Source: Streptomyces sp. NBC_00094 (lineage in GTDB: Bacteria; Actinomycetota; Actinomycetes; Streptomycetales; Streptomycetaceae). Taken from it: a stretch of 64,000 bases of DNA. Of this stretch, positions 22,880-32,000 are shown one piece after another. The notes below the pieces were generated by a model. That model did not search any database and was not told the origin of the DNA. It was given only the letters and a program-made list of their open reading frames with translations. Numbering within the stretch: position 1 is the stretch's first letter; each line of letters starts with the position of its first letter. The DNA lies in NCBI RefSeq assembly GCF_026343125.1, contig NZ_JAPEMB010000001.1:5151501-5215500 (forward strand). Direction: 5' to 3'. The translations under genes and the position numbers were made by a program.

Positions 22880-23929
22880 GTGAGCGGACACGCGCCCCCG
22901 GACGTCGTGTGCCTCGGCGAGTCCATGGTCACCTTTCTTCCCTCCCGGCCCGGCCGCCTCGCCGACGTCCCCTCCTTCGCCCGCGCGATCGGCGGCGCCG
23001 AGTCCAACGTCGCCTGCGCCCTCGCCGCCGCGGGACACCGCACCCGATGGGTCGGCAGGGTCGGCCGCGACGGCTTCGGCGACCACCTGGTCGAGGCCAT
23101 CGGCGCCTACGGTGTCGACGTCACCGCCGTCGGCCGCGACCCACACCGGCCGACCGGCGTCTACTTCCGCACCGACGACGACCGCGCCACCGACGCCCAC
23201 GAGGTCGTCTACTACCGGGCAGGATCGGCCGCCTCGGCCATGTCGCCCGCCACCGTCCCGTACGCCTCCGTCGCCGACGCCCGCATCCTCCACCTCACCG
23301 GCATCACCGCGGCGCTCTCCGAGGACTGCCTGGCCCTCATGCGGAAACTCACCGCCCCGCGCCCCGGCCGCCCGCTCGTCTCCTTCGACGTCAACCACCG
23401 GCCGGGCCTGTGGCGCGACGGCAGCGCCCCCGAGGTGCTCCTCGAACTCGCCCGCCGCGCCGACCTCGTCTTCGTCGGCGCCGACGAGGCGAAGACGCTG
23501 TGGGGCCTGAAGGGCACCAGGACCGTCACCGAACTCATCGACGGACCCGAGACCCTCGTCCTCAAGCTCGGCAAGGGCGGCGCCCACGCCGTCGACCGCC
23601 GGCCCGAGTCCTTCGCGGACATCGAGGATGCCGACGGCGTCAGTCACCTCGTACGGCCGCCCCGCGTCGACGTCGTCTCCACCGTCGGCGCCGGGGACGC
23701 CTTCGCCGCCGGGTTCCTCTCCGCCACCCTCCGCGGGCTCGACATGACCGCGCGGCTCCGCCACGGCCACCTCATGGCCGCCGCCGCCCTCACCGTCCCC
23801 GGCGATCTCGCCGTCCCTCCCCGCCGCGCCCACGCGGACCGGCTCGCCGCCCTCGACGCCAGGGCCTGGGGGACACTTCACCTCGGCCCCGGCTGGACGG
23901 GGGACGACCAGGAGGTACGTACGCCATGA
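22880..23929 (+). CDS. PfkB-family sugar kinase (2-keto-3-deoxygluconate kinase-like)
   Basis: The GTG at 22880, with AGGGAG upstream, gives 349 residues. It shows the PfkB signatures: an N-terminal GGAESNVACALAAAGHRTRWVGRVGRDGFGDHL and the C-terminal ATP/anion-hole motif VSTVGAGDAFAAGFLSATLRGL with the catalytic Asp. Spacing and the VYYRAGSAASAMSP segment resemble KDG kinases, but the substrate could equally be another keto-acid sugar. It overlaps iclR by 4 bp (ATGA) and is probably repressed by it. A sugar kinase within a D-amino acid cluster is common in actinomycetes and suggests that an amino-sugar or keto-sugar acid is a co-substrate or inducer. Confidence 0.9.
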   Translation: MSGHAPPDVVCLGESMVTFLPSRPGRLADVPSFARAIGGAESNVACALAAAGHRTRWVGRVGRDGFGDHLVEAIGAYGVDVTAVGRDPHRPTGVYFRTDDDRATDAHEVVYYRAGSAASAMSPATVPYASVADARILHLTGITAALSEDCLALMRKLTAPRPGRPLVSFDVNHRPGLWRDGSAPEVLLELARRADLVFVGADEAKTLWGLKGTRTVTELIDGPETLVLKLGKGGAHAVDRRPESFADIEDADGVSHLVRPPRVDVVSTVGAGDAFAAGFLSATLRGLDMTARLRHGHLMAAAALTVPGDLAVPPRRAHADRLAALDARAWGTLHLGPGWTGDDQEVRTP

Positions 23930-24690
23930 GCCAGACCGTCGACCGGGCGCTCAGCATCCTGCCGCTGCTCGCACAGGGCCCCGCCGACCTCGGGCAGGTC
24001 GCCGACCGGCTCGGTGTCCACAAGTCGACCGCCCTGCGCCTGCTGCGCACCCTCCACGAGCACGGCCTCGTCCACCGGCAGCAGGACCAGCGCTACCGCC
24101 TCGGCGCCCGCCTCTTCGCCCTCGCCCAGGAGGCCGTCGAGAACCTCGACGTCCGCGAGATCGCCCACCCCTACCTCGCCGCCCTCAACGAGCAGATCGG
24201 GCACACCGTCCACCTCGCCGTGTACGAGGAGGGCGAGGTCCTCTACATCGACAAGGTCGAGAGCCGCTACCCGGTCCGCATGTACTCCCGCATCGGCAAG
24301 CCGGTCGCGATCACCGTCGCCGCCGTCGCCAAGCTGCTCCTCGCCGACCTGCCCGAGGCGGAGCGCCGTACCATCGCCGCGAAGCTCGACTACCCCCCGT
24401 ACACGCCCCGTTCGACCCCGAACGCCGCCGCCTTCCTCAAGGAGCTGGCGACCGTACGCGAACAGGGCTGGGCCACGGACCTCGGCGGCCATGAGGAGTC
24501 CATCAACTGTGTCGGCGCCCCGATCCGCGGCGCCGACGGCCGTGTCGTCGCCGCCATGTCGGTCTCGGCGCCCAACGTGGTCGTCACGGCCGAGGAACTC
24601 CTCGGCCTCCTCCCGCTGGTGCGCCGCACCGCGGACGACATCAGCCGGGAGTACTCCGGCACCGCCCCGACGAAGGAAGCCAGCGCATGA
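23926..24690 (+). CDS. IclR-family transcriptional regulator
   Basis: The ATG at 23926 follows GGAGG and gives 254 residues. Residues 1-65 are the winged helix (TVDRALSILPLLAQGPADLGQVADRLGVHKSTALRLLRTLHEHGLVHRQQDQRYRLG) and residues about 75-245 are the effector-binding IclR domain (GHTVHLAVYEEGEVLYIDKVES, GWATDLGGHEESINCVGAPIRGADGRVVAAMSVSAP). It overlaps both neighbours by 4 bp. It very likely binds the palindrome at 22777-22793 and controls both divergent operons in response to a small acid from this pathway. That link is inferred from position and site symmetry. Confidence 0.95.
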   Translation: MSQTVDRALSILPLLAQGPADLGQVADRLGVHKSTALRLLRTLHEHGLVHRQQDQRYRLGARLFALAQEAVENLDVREIAHPYLAALNEQIGHTVHLAVYEEGEVLYIDKVESRYPVRMYSRIGKPVAITVAAVAKLLLADLPEAERRTIAAKLDYPPYTPRSTPNAAAFLKELATVREQGWATDLGGHEESINCVGAPIRGADGRVVAAMSVSAPNVVVTAEELLGLLPLVRRTADDISREYSGTAPTKEASA

Positions 24691-25097
24691 CCGAGAAGAC
24701 CGCCCTCACCCCCGCCACCCACACCACCCCGCCCGCGAAGTTCTCGCACGGCGTGCGGAAGGGCAACATCCTCCAGGTCGCAGGCCAGGTCGGCTTCCTC
24801 CCCGCCGTCGAGGGGCAGGCCCCGACGGTCGCGGGCCCGACCCTGCGCGAGCAGACCCTCCAGACCTTCGCGAACGTCAAGGCGATCCTGGAGGAGGGCG
24901 GCGCGAGCTGGGACGACGTCATGATGATGCGGGTCTACCTCACCGACGTGGACCACTTCGCCGAGATGAACGCGATCTACAACCAGTACTTCCAGGAGGA
25001 GGGCCTCAAGGCCCCCGCCTCCGCCCGGACGACCGTGTACGTCGGCCTCCCGGCCGGCCTCCTCATCGAGATCGACGCGCTCGCCGTCCTCGGCTGA
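24687..25097 (+). CDS. RidA-family reactive imine/enamine deaminase
   Basis: This 136-residue protein starts at an ATG overlapping the iclR stop. It has the family core: ILQVAGQVGFLP, REQTLQTFANVKAILEEGGASWDDVMMMRVYLTDVDHFAEMNAIYNQYF, and the signature PASARTTVYVGLPAGLLIEIDALAVLG with the substrate Arg. RidA trimers hydrolyse the reactive 2-aminoacrylate or imine intermediates that PLP dehydratases release. That is exactly what the deaminase in the divergent operon would make. It ends the kinase-iclR-ridA operon and is followed by a hairpin terminator. Confidence 0.95.
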   Translation: MTEKTALTPATHTTPPAKFSHGVRKGNILQVAGQVGFLPAVEGQAPTVAGPTLREQTLQTFANVKAILEEGGASWDDVMMMRVYLTDVDHFAEMNAIYNQYFQEEGLKAPASARTTVYVGLPAGLLIEIDALAVLG

Positions 25098-25124
25098 CCT
25101 GGTTTCCGGACCGGAACACGACGG

Positions 25125-25156
25125 AGCGGGCCGCCCCTGGAGAGGAGCGGCCCGCT
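25125..25156 (+). terminator. Terminator after the ridA-like gene
   Basis: AGCGGGCCGC (25125-25134) pairs with GCGGCCCGCT (25147-25156) around a 12-nt loop, 28 bp after the stop codon. Confidence 0.7.
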
Positions 25157-25180
25157 TGTGTGTGGTGCTGTGCTGTGTGG

Positions 25181-25216
25181 TGCCGGTGGTGCCGGTGGTG
25201 CCGGTGGTGCCGGTGG
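25181..25216. repeat. Four tandem copies of a 9-bp unit
   Basis: TGCCGGTGG is repeated four times without change (25181-25216) in the 184-bp gap between convergent genes, flanked by more GTG-rich sequence. It does not code for anything convincing and is probably a slippage product. Confidence 0.75.
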
Positions 25217-25281
25217 TGCGGTGCCGTGCGGTGCGTCATGACGTGCCGCACGGCGCCGTACCGGTCAGGCGCCGTTTGGCG

Positions 25282-28200
25282 TCAGAAGATGCCGGTGATG
25301 ATGTTGGCCCAGCCGGCGTTGCCGGCGAGGTGCGGCGGGCGCCCGCTCGCGGGGCCGCCGGGGTAGGTGAGGAGGCAGCCGGTCGGGCAGAGGGTGCTCG
25401 TCCAGTTGCCCGACCCGTCCACGTAGTCGACGGGGGTGTCGGCGTCGGCGCTGGTGGTGGCCCACCAGTCGCCGTACTCCTCACCGGGCGTGGGCGCGAA
25501 CTGCTTGAAGTTGTACGTCTTGTTCGTTCCCTCGTCGTTCACCGTGACCGAGGTGCTCTTCACGGTGCCCTGGATGTTGCCGGGGGAGGTGAGGTACGGG
25601 CGGGCGTTCCAGCCGCCGGAGCCGTAGATCGAACGCGTGCCCAGCGCGTAGCTGGTCGGGCACTCGGGCTTGTTGAGGCAGCCCGGGTAGAGGTAGAGCT
25701 TCCCGTCGCCGGGGTAGCGGCCGACGAGGTCGCCGACGCCGTCGCCGTTGAGGTCGTCCATGGCGAGGTTGGTGAAGTCGCGCCAGCCGCCGGAGCCGAT
25801 GACGGTCGGGTTGGCGAAGTCGAACGGCTCGGTCTGGTCCTGACCGCCGCCGGCGATGGCGCGGCCGCTGTAGAGCAGCAGCTCGGCGTTGACGCAGTTC
25901 TGCGAGGCGTCCCAGATGCACTCGACGGTGATCAGGTCGTTGCCGGACTTGCCGTCGATGTTGCCGGGCATCACGATCTGCCGCAGGCCCTTCCAGTCCG
26001 CCTGGGACGGGTGGGCGAGCTCCTGGCGGGAGTAGACCCACGGGGCGCCGAGACCGTTGCCGGGGTACAGGTAGAGCCGGTTGTTCGACAGGCGGACGAG
26101 GACGTCCTCGTAACCGTCCGGGGTGGCCGTCGGGCTGCCGAAGCCCTGGAGGTCACCGCGGTGGCCGACGAGCGCGCCGCCCCAGCCGCCGGTGCCCACC
26201 TTGACGGCGGCGGCGGGCGTCGTGAGCGTGCCGTTGCCCTTGTAGACCAGCAGCTCGCCGTCGGCGTTGGTGGCGAGGAAGTCGGCGAAGCCGTCACCGT
26301 TCAGGTCGCCCCGGCGGTCCTGCGGGTAGGTGCCCGCGGTGACCGGGGTGACGCCGGCGTCGTAGACGAACTCGGACTTCACCGTGGAGAGCACGACGGT
26401 CTCGTCGCCGCCGTCCACTGGCGAGTGGTTGTCGGCGGCGTCGTAGGCGACGACGTACAGGGTGCTGGACGGGTAGCCGGACGGCGTCACCGTGACGGTG
26501 GCGCTGTTGGCGGCGTCCGAACCGGCGTTGACCCAGGTGCCGTTGGCGCAACGGGTGCTGGAGACGGACACCGAGTGGTCCATGGCCCAGCAGTAACCGA
26601 CCACGTCGGAGACGGTGTTGGAGAACTTGAGCTGGACCGACTTGCGGGCCGTGTACTTGTCCGTCTCCTGGCCCGCCGCCGAGCCGTCCGACACGTCGAA
26701 GACCGAGACCGGGAGGTTGGGGCCGATGCGGTCGACGGTGAAGGAGCAGGCCGCGGTCGGGGCCGAGGCGCTGCCGGTGGCCTCGTAGTCGGCCGCGTAG
26801 ACGGACCAGGTGTAGGTGCCGTTGGGCAGGTTCTTTGCGGGCATGGTCACCGAGGCCCACTGGCCGCTTGTGACCCGCTTCCAGTGGCTGTTCGGCGTGA
26901 AGGAGATCGCCGTACCGCTGGAGTTCTTGATCGAGAAGATGGCGTCGACGTTGCCGCCGTCCGGGTCCCGGACCTTCGCGGTCAGGGCGATGCCGCTGTT
27001 GCCGATGGCCGTGGCGCAGGGGACGGGCTTGTTGCCGTCACCGGACGGGTTCCAGGTGCCCTCGTAGGCGGCGTGGCTGTCCACGACCGGCTTGTAGTTG
27101 AAGGTGACTTCGAGCTTCGGGTTGTTGCGGAACCTCTTGAACGTGTTCACGTCGCCGAGGGTCGGGGTCCGCAGGCCGAAGACCGTGGTCCCCCAGCCGC
27201 CGTTGGCGGCCTGCTGGACGAAGTTCGTCAGCGCCGTGCTCTTGAAGTCGTGACCGAGGTCGCCGGGGCAGAAGGTGTCGTTGCCACCGGCGAAGGAGTC
27301 GGAGTCGAGCTTGCTGCCCCAGTAGCCGCTCTGGTTGCCCCAGGTCGGGGTGTTGGCGATGCCGCCCGCGGACCACAGCTCGGTCGGACCGGCGTCGGTC
27401 GCGTTGCAGGTCCAGGTGTGGGTCTCGATGACGGCGAAGGTGGCGTCGAGGATGGTGGCGCCGCTCAGCCCGTCGGTGTTCATGGCGAAGAACGAGCGGG
27501 TGTTGCCGTCGCCGTTGTAGCCGACCCGCGGCTCGTCGGCCGGGTTGGACGAGTTCCAGCCCGAACCGTCGGGGTAGGCGGCGTTCGGCGTCGCGTCGTA
27601 GATGACCGCCCACTTCTCGCGGTCGCCGTCGCCGAAGATCGGGTCGATGACCAGCGGGAACTGGTCCGCCGTCGCCAGGAGCCTCGCGTCCGGCGTGAGC
27701 GTGAGCGTGTCGCCGGAGACGTCGGCGGTGACGGGGGCGCTGTCGGGCTGCGCGGCGGCGGGGGCGGTGTCGGCGGACGACGAGGCCGTCGTCTTGCCCT
27801 TCGCCTTCGTGCCGGCGTTCCGCTTCTCCTCGGGACCGACCGCGGGCTGCTCCCACATCTTCGGCCCGGGGGCGCTGAAGACGGTACGGCCGCTCTTGTC
27901 CTTGGCCACGAGCTCGTTGCCGGCACCCTCGGTGAGGGTGACGCCGTCCGCCTTGACGCCGAGCTTGATGCTGCGCAGGGCGGGGTTGGCGGCGGCCTGG
28001 GCGTTGTTGACGACCAGGTGCTGGGCGAAGCCGTCGACATCGGCGATCAGCTTCAGGTCCACGCCCGGGAGGACCGAGGGGTACGTGGCCGTGTCGCCCT
28101 CGACGATCGGCGCCGGCAGGGCGGTGGGCCAGGTCAGGGCGAGCTTCTTGCCCTGCTTGACCATCATGGCCAGCGGCTGGGCGCCGCCGCCGGAGAAGGC

Positions 28201-28596
28201 GATGGGGAAGGTGGGGGCGGCCGGCGCCACCGAGCCGTCGGCCCGCTTGACGAGCCGCGCGTCGGCGAGACGCCACCGGCCCTCGGACCGGCTCCACTTG
28301 GGCTCGCCGTAGGTGGCGCGGGTCGTCGTGCCGTCCGGGTTGGCGAAGTACTCGGCCGCCTCCTCGCGACGGTCGAGGATCTCCACCCGCTTCCCGGTCC
28401 GCTTGGCCTCCGCGAACGCCGCCTTCTCGAACCGGGCCCCGGGCTCCTGGCCCGCTTCCTGGACGCCGGCCGCCGCCGTCTCGGCGACGGCCACGGCCGC
28501 GCTGCCGGGCAGGACCGCCGAGAGGGGCAGGGCCATGGACGCGGCTATTGCCAGAGCGATTGCTCTCCGGCCGCGTCTGGGTCTCTTGGTGCTCAT
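25282..28596 (-). CDS. Large secreted FG-GAP/VCBS-repeat protein with DNRLRE-like region
   Basis: The ATG at 28596 gives 1104 residues. The N-terminus is basic (STKRPRRGRRAI) followed by a hydrophobic signal segment, cleaved near PGSAAVAVAE. Residues about 50-330 carry an Ala/Lys-rich region and a beta-rich domain, residues about 330-520 resemble a DNRLRE module (PNAAYPDGSGWNSSNPADEPRVGY, QSGYWGSKLDSDSF), then Ig-like strands (to about 780) and a C-terminal FG-GAP propeller with calcium-type repeats GDLNGDGFADFLATNADGEL and DDLNGDGVGDLVGRYPGDGK. Such proteins are secreted, calcium-binding and adhesive. In Streptomyces they are often paired with RHS toxins, as here, where the RHS gene starts divergently 420 bp away. 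A delivery or surface-docking role is inferred. Confidence 0.85.
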   Translation of the reverse strand: MSTKRPRRGRRAIALAIAASMALPLSAVLPGSAAVAVAETAAAGVQEAGQEPGARFEKAAFAEAKRTGKRVEILDRREEAAEYFANPDGTTTRATYGEPKWSRSEGRWRLADARLVKRADGSVAPAAPTFPIAFSGGGAQPLAMMVKQGKKLALTWPTALPAPIVEGDTATYPSVLPGVDLKLIADVDGFAQHLVVNNAQAAANPALRSIKLGVKADGVTLTEGAGNELVAKDKSGRTVFSAPGPKMWEQPAVGPEEKRNAGTKAKGKTTASSSADTAPAAAQPDSAPVTADVSGDTLTLTPDARLLATADQFPLVIDPIFGDGDREKWAVIYDATPNAAYPDGSGWNSSNPADEPRVGYNGDGNTRSFFAMNTDGLSGATILDATFAVIETHTWTCNATDAGPTELWSAGGIANTPTWGNQSGYWGSKLDSDSFAGGNDTFCPGDLGHDFKSTALTNFVQQAANGGWGTTVFGLRTPTLGDVNTFKRFRNNPKLEVTFNYKPVVDSHAAYEGTWNPSGDGNKPVPCATAIGNSGIALTAKVRDPDGGNVDAIFSIKNSSGTAISFTPNSHWKRVTSGQWASVTMPAKNLPNGTYTWSVYAADYEATGSASAPTAACSFTVDRIGPNLPVSVFDVSDGSAAGQETDKYTARKSVQLKFSNTVSDVVGYCWAMDHSVSVSSTRCANGTWVNAGSDAANSATVTVTPSGYPSSTLYVVAYDAADNHSPVDGGDETVVLSTVKSEFVYDAGVTPVTAGTYPQDRRGDLNGDGFADFLATNADGELLVYKGNGTLTTPAAAVKVGTGGWGGALVGHRGDLQGFGSPTATPDGYEDVLVRLSNNRLYLYPGNGLGAPWVYSRQELAHPSQADWKGLRQIVMPGNIDGKSGNDLITVECIWDASQNCVNAELLLYSGRAIAGGGQDQTEPFDFANPTVIGSGGWRDFTNLAMDDLNGDGVGDLVGRYPGDGKLYLYPGCLNKPECPTSYALGTRSIYGSGGWNARPYLTSPGNIQGTVKSTSVTVNDEGTNKTYNFKQFAPTPGEEYGDWWATTSADADTPVDYVDGSGNWTSTLCPTGCLLTYPGGPASGRPPHLAGNAGWANIITGIF

Positions 28597-29017
28597 GCTC
28601 TGGAATGCCTTTCCGGAGGACGCAGGCGACTTTTCAGTGTTAACGGAATTCTGGTCGCTCCTGGCGCCGGACTCTATCTCGACGGGCGGCTCGTTGGCAC
28701 AGCCCTTTGTGGCGCAATTGCACACCCTCGGATCCGTTCGCGTCCGGGACGGAAAGCGGAATTCTTTCCTCCGCGACGAGAGAGGGCGACGCAGAGTGGA
28801 TCATGTCCCGTGATGGGTGTCATCGGGCCTGGTTGGGGCATTGGTCCTACTTGCGGTCAGCCGTCACGGCTTGGTGGCCCGACCTGACAGATCCTGCCTC
28901 CGTTTACCTGCCATTCCTTGCCAAGGGGATATGCCTGGGTGTTGGGTGGGCGCGCTCAGCTGTTTTCGTGTGCGTATTGGGGTGGGGATTTAATTGAGAT
29001 CCGGCCGTGGCTTTGCC
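28597..29017. promoter_or_regulatory. 420-bp divergent intergenic region between FG-GAP and RHS genes
   Basis: This stretch is visibly less GC-rich than its flanks (for example TTTTCGTGTGCGTATTGGGG and GGGGATTTAATTGAGATCC) and holds no convincing gene. It must contain the promoters of both large genes. No clear operator palindrome was seen, and the AT-rich segment at 28960-29040 is the likeliest RHS promoter. Confidence 0.5.
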
Positions 29018-32000
29018 ATGCCATTTTTCAGAATTTCTCAGAGGCGAATGGCAAAGCGTGCGCGGACGGGTCTCGTCGGCGCTCTCGCCGCGGGTCTGAG
29101 CGTTTCGCTGCTGTCGGCGCCCTCGTGGGCGGTGCAGGCGGAGGTCAAGGTTCCAGGCCCGCCGGCCGTACCGAAGACGGAGTCGGTGGACGGGACGGAC
29201 TTCTTCCCGGGAGGCCTCCGGCAGAAGCCCAGGCAGTCGCCGCCGTGGCAGGCGCCCCCCGTGACATGGCCGGCGCCCAGCGCGCGAGAGGTCGCCCTGC
29301 GGGCCGACGCTGCACAGGGCGTGAACGTCGGCGGGGTTCCTGTCCAGCTCGCCGTGCCCACCTCGCGTACGCGCAAGTCCGCGGCCGCCCCCGGCCGGCT
29401 GGAGGTGGCGGTCAAGGACCGCGCCACCGCCCGCAAGGCGGGCATCGAGGGCCTGCTGCTGAGCCTGCGCCCCACGGACGCCGCGACCGCCTCCGGTGCG
29501 CCGCTTGACGTCGAGGTCGACTACAACGCCATCCGCGGTGCGTTCGGAGCCGGTTGGGCCTCGCGCCTCCGCCTGGTGACGCTCCCGGCCTGCGCGCTGA
29601 CGACCCCCGACAAGGCGGAGTGCCGCAAGCAGACGCCGCTGGCGACGGAGAACAACACCACCGACGGCACGCTGAGCGCGACCGTCACGACGGCCGCTCC
29701 GGCGGCGCCGCTGAAGACAGACGGCGCGAAGGCCTCGTCCTCTTCCCTCTCCTCGCTCGCCGTGAGCGCCATGGGTGCGACGGTACTGGCGGCGACGGCG
29801 GGCGCGGAGGGCGCCGACGGTTCCTTCAAGGCGACGTCGCTGTCGCCGTCGGGCTCGTGGTCGGCGGGCGGGAACTCGGGTGGGTTCGGCTGGAACGTTC
29901 CCCTCGGGGTCCCGACGGTTCCCGGCGGTCTGGTGCCCAAGGTGGAGCTGTCGTACAACTCGTCGTCCATCGACGGACGTACGGCCTCCACGAACAACCA
30001 GTCCTCGTGGATCGGTGAGGGTTGGGAGTACTCGCCCGGCTACGTCGAACGCAGCTACGCCTCGTGCGAGAACGACAAGCAGGGCGGCAACAACACCGCC
30101 AAGACCGGCGACATGTGCTGGAAGTCCGAGAACGCGACCCTGTCGCTGAACGGTTCCTCCAGCACGCTCGTCTGGGACGCGACGAAGCAGACCTGGAAGC
30201 TCGAGGGCGACGACGGCTCGCGTATCGAGCGGATCTACGACACCGCCCCCAACAACTCCGGTGACGAGGACTCCGAGTACTGGAGGGTCACCACTCTCGA
30301 CGGTACGCAGTACTGGTTCGGCAAGAACCACCTTCCGGGCTGGGTTGACGGCAAGACGGAGACGAACTCCGTCTTCACCGTCCCTGTCTACGGCAACCAC
30401 GCCGGTGAGCAGGGGAACGGCGCGGACTACGCCTCCTCCGCGGAGGTGCAGGGCTGGCGCTGGAACCTGGACTACGTCGTCGACCCGCACGGCAACGCGA
30501 TGGCCCTCTACTACACGAAGGAGCAGGGCTACTACGCGCAGAACGGCAAGTTCGACGACTCCAAGCCGTACACGCGCGGCGGCTACCTGAACCGGATCGA
30601 CTACGGTCTGCGCGCCGGTGCCGTGTACTCGACGCCGAACCCGGCCGGCCGGGTCACCTTCACCACCGGCAACCGCTGCACGGCCACGGACTGCGCGTTC
30701 ACCGAGGCGAACGCGACCAACTGGCCCGACACCCCGGTCGACCTCGACTGCACCGCGGGCACCCAGTGCCTCCAGGGATCGCCGTCGTACTGGTCGAAGC
30801 AGCGTCTGACCAGCGTCAACACCTTCTCCCTCGTCGGCACGACGCTGCAGCCGGTCGACACCTGGGCGATGGCCCAGTCGTTCCCTGCGACGGGTGACAC
30901 CTCGACGCCCGCGATGTGGCTGGACTCGGTGCAGCGCACCGGCAAGGCCGGTGCGCTGGCGGACATCACGCTGCCGAAGACGGTGTTCTCCGGTGAGCTG
31001 ATGGCGAACCGCGTGGACGCGGCCGAAGGCCGGCCGGCACTGAACCGTAAGCGCATCACCGCCGTGACGAACGAGACCGGCGGTCAGACGCTGGTCACCT
31101 ACAGCGCGAAGGAGTGCACGTCGACGTCGCTGCCCGCGGCGCCGGACACGAACAACAAGCGCTGCTACCCGTCCTGGTGGACCCCGGACGGCTACGTCGA
31201 GCCGGTCAAGGACTGGTTCCACAAGTACCTGGTCACGCGGATCGACGAGAACGACACCACGGCCGGCAGCGGTTCGCCGTCGAAGGTGACGACGTACGAG
31301 TACGCCAACGGTCCGCACTACCGCCGTGACACCGGCGAGTTCACCCTTGAGAAGAACCGCACGTGGAACGGCTTCCGTGGCTACGGGACCGTGCGGACGT
31401 ATGTCGGTTCGACGAACCGGGTGAAGACCGAGAAGACGTACTACCTCGGTATGGCCGGGGATACTCTCGCCGACGGCAGCCCGCGTCCCGGCATGGCGAT
31501 CAACGGGGTGACCGACAGCGAGGACTTCGCCGGTCGCGTCGCCTCCAGCGCCACGTACGACAAGGACGGCACCGGCGGAAAGATCGTCGCGAAGGCCACC
31601 TACGTCCCCTGGGAGTCCGCCGCGACGGCCACTCAGGCGGTCAAGGGCATCACCGACCCCGACAAGCCGAACGACCCCGCGCCCACGCTTCCGGCGAAGA
31701 CCGCCCACCTCTCCGGCACGGTGGAGGAGGAGGCGAGCACCCTCCTCGACAGCGGCACCTGGCGCACCCTGACCACGACCCGCGCATACGACACCACCTA
31801 CGGTCTGGTGCTCAGCGAGACCGACGACGGTGGCGGCACCGTGGAGGCCAGGAGCGCCTGCACCAGCTACGTCACGCCGGACACGGTCAACTGGCTCATC
31901 AAGTACCCGAGCGAGGTCGTCACCACCAGTCAGGGCGGCTGCGCGACCTTCGGGGACAACGTCACGAGCCGTTCGCGGAGTTACTACGACGGCAAGCAGC

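Noticed and set aside
25181-25216. Possible CRISPR or regulatory repeat array
   Set aside because: Four 9-bp copies without spacers are a simple tandem repeat.
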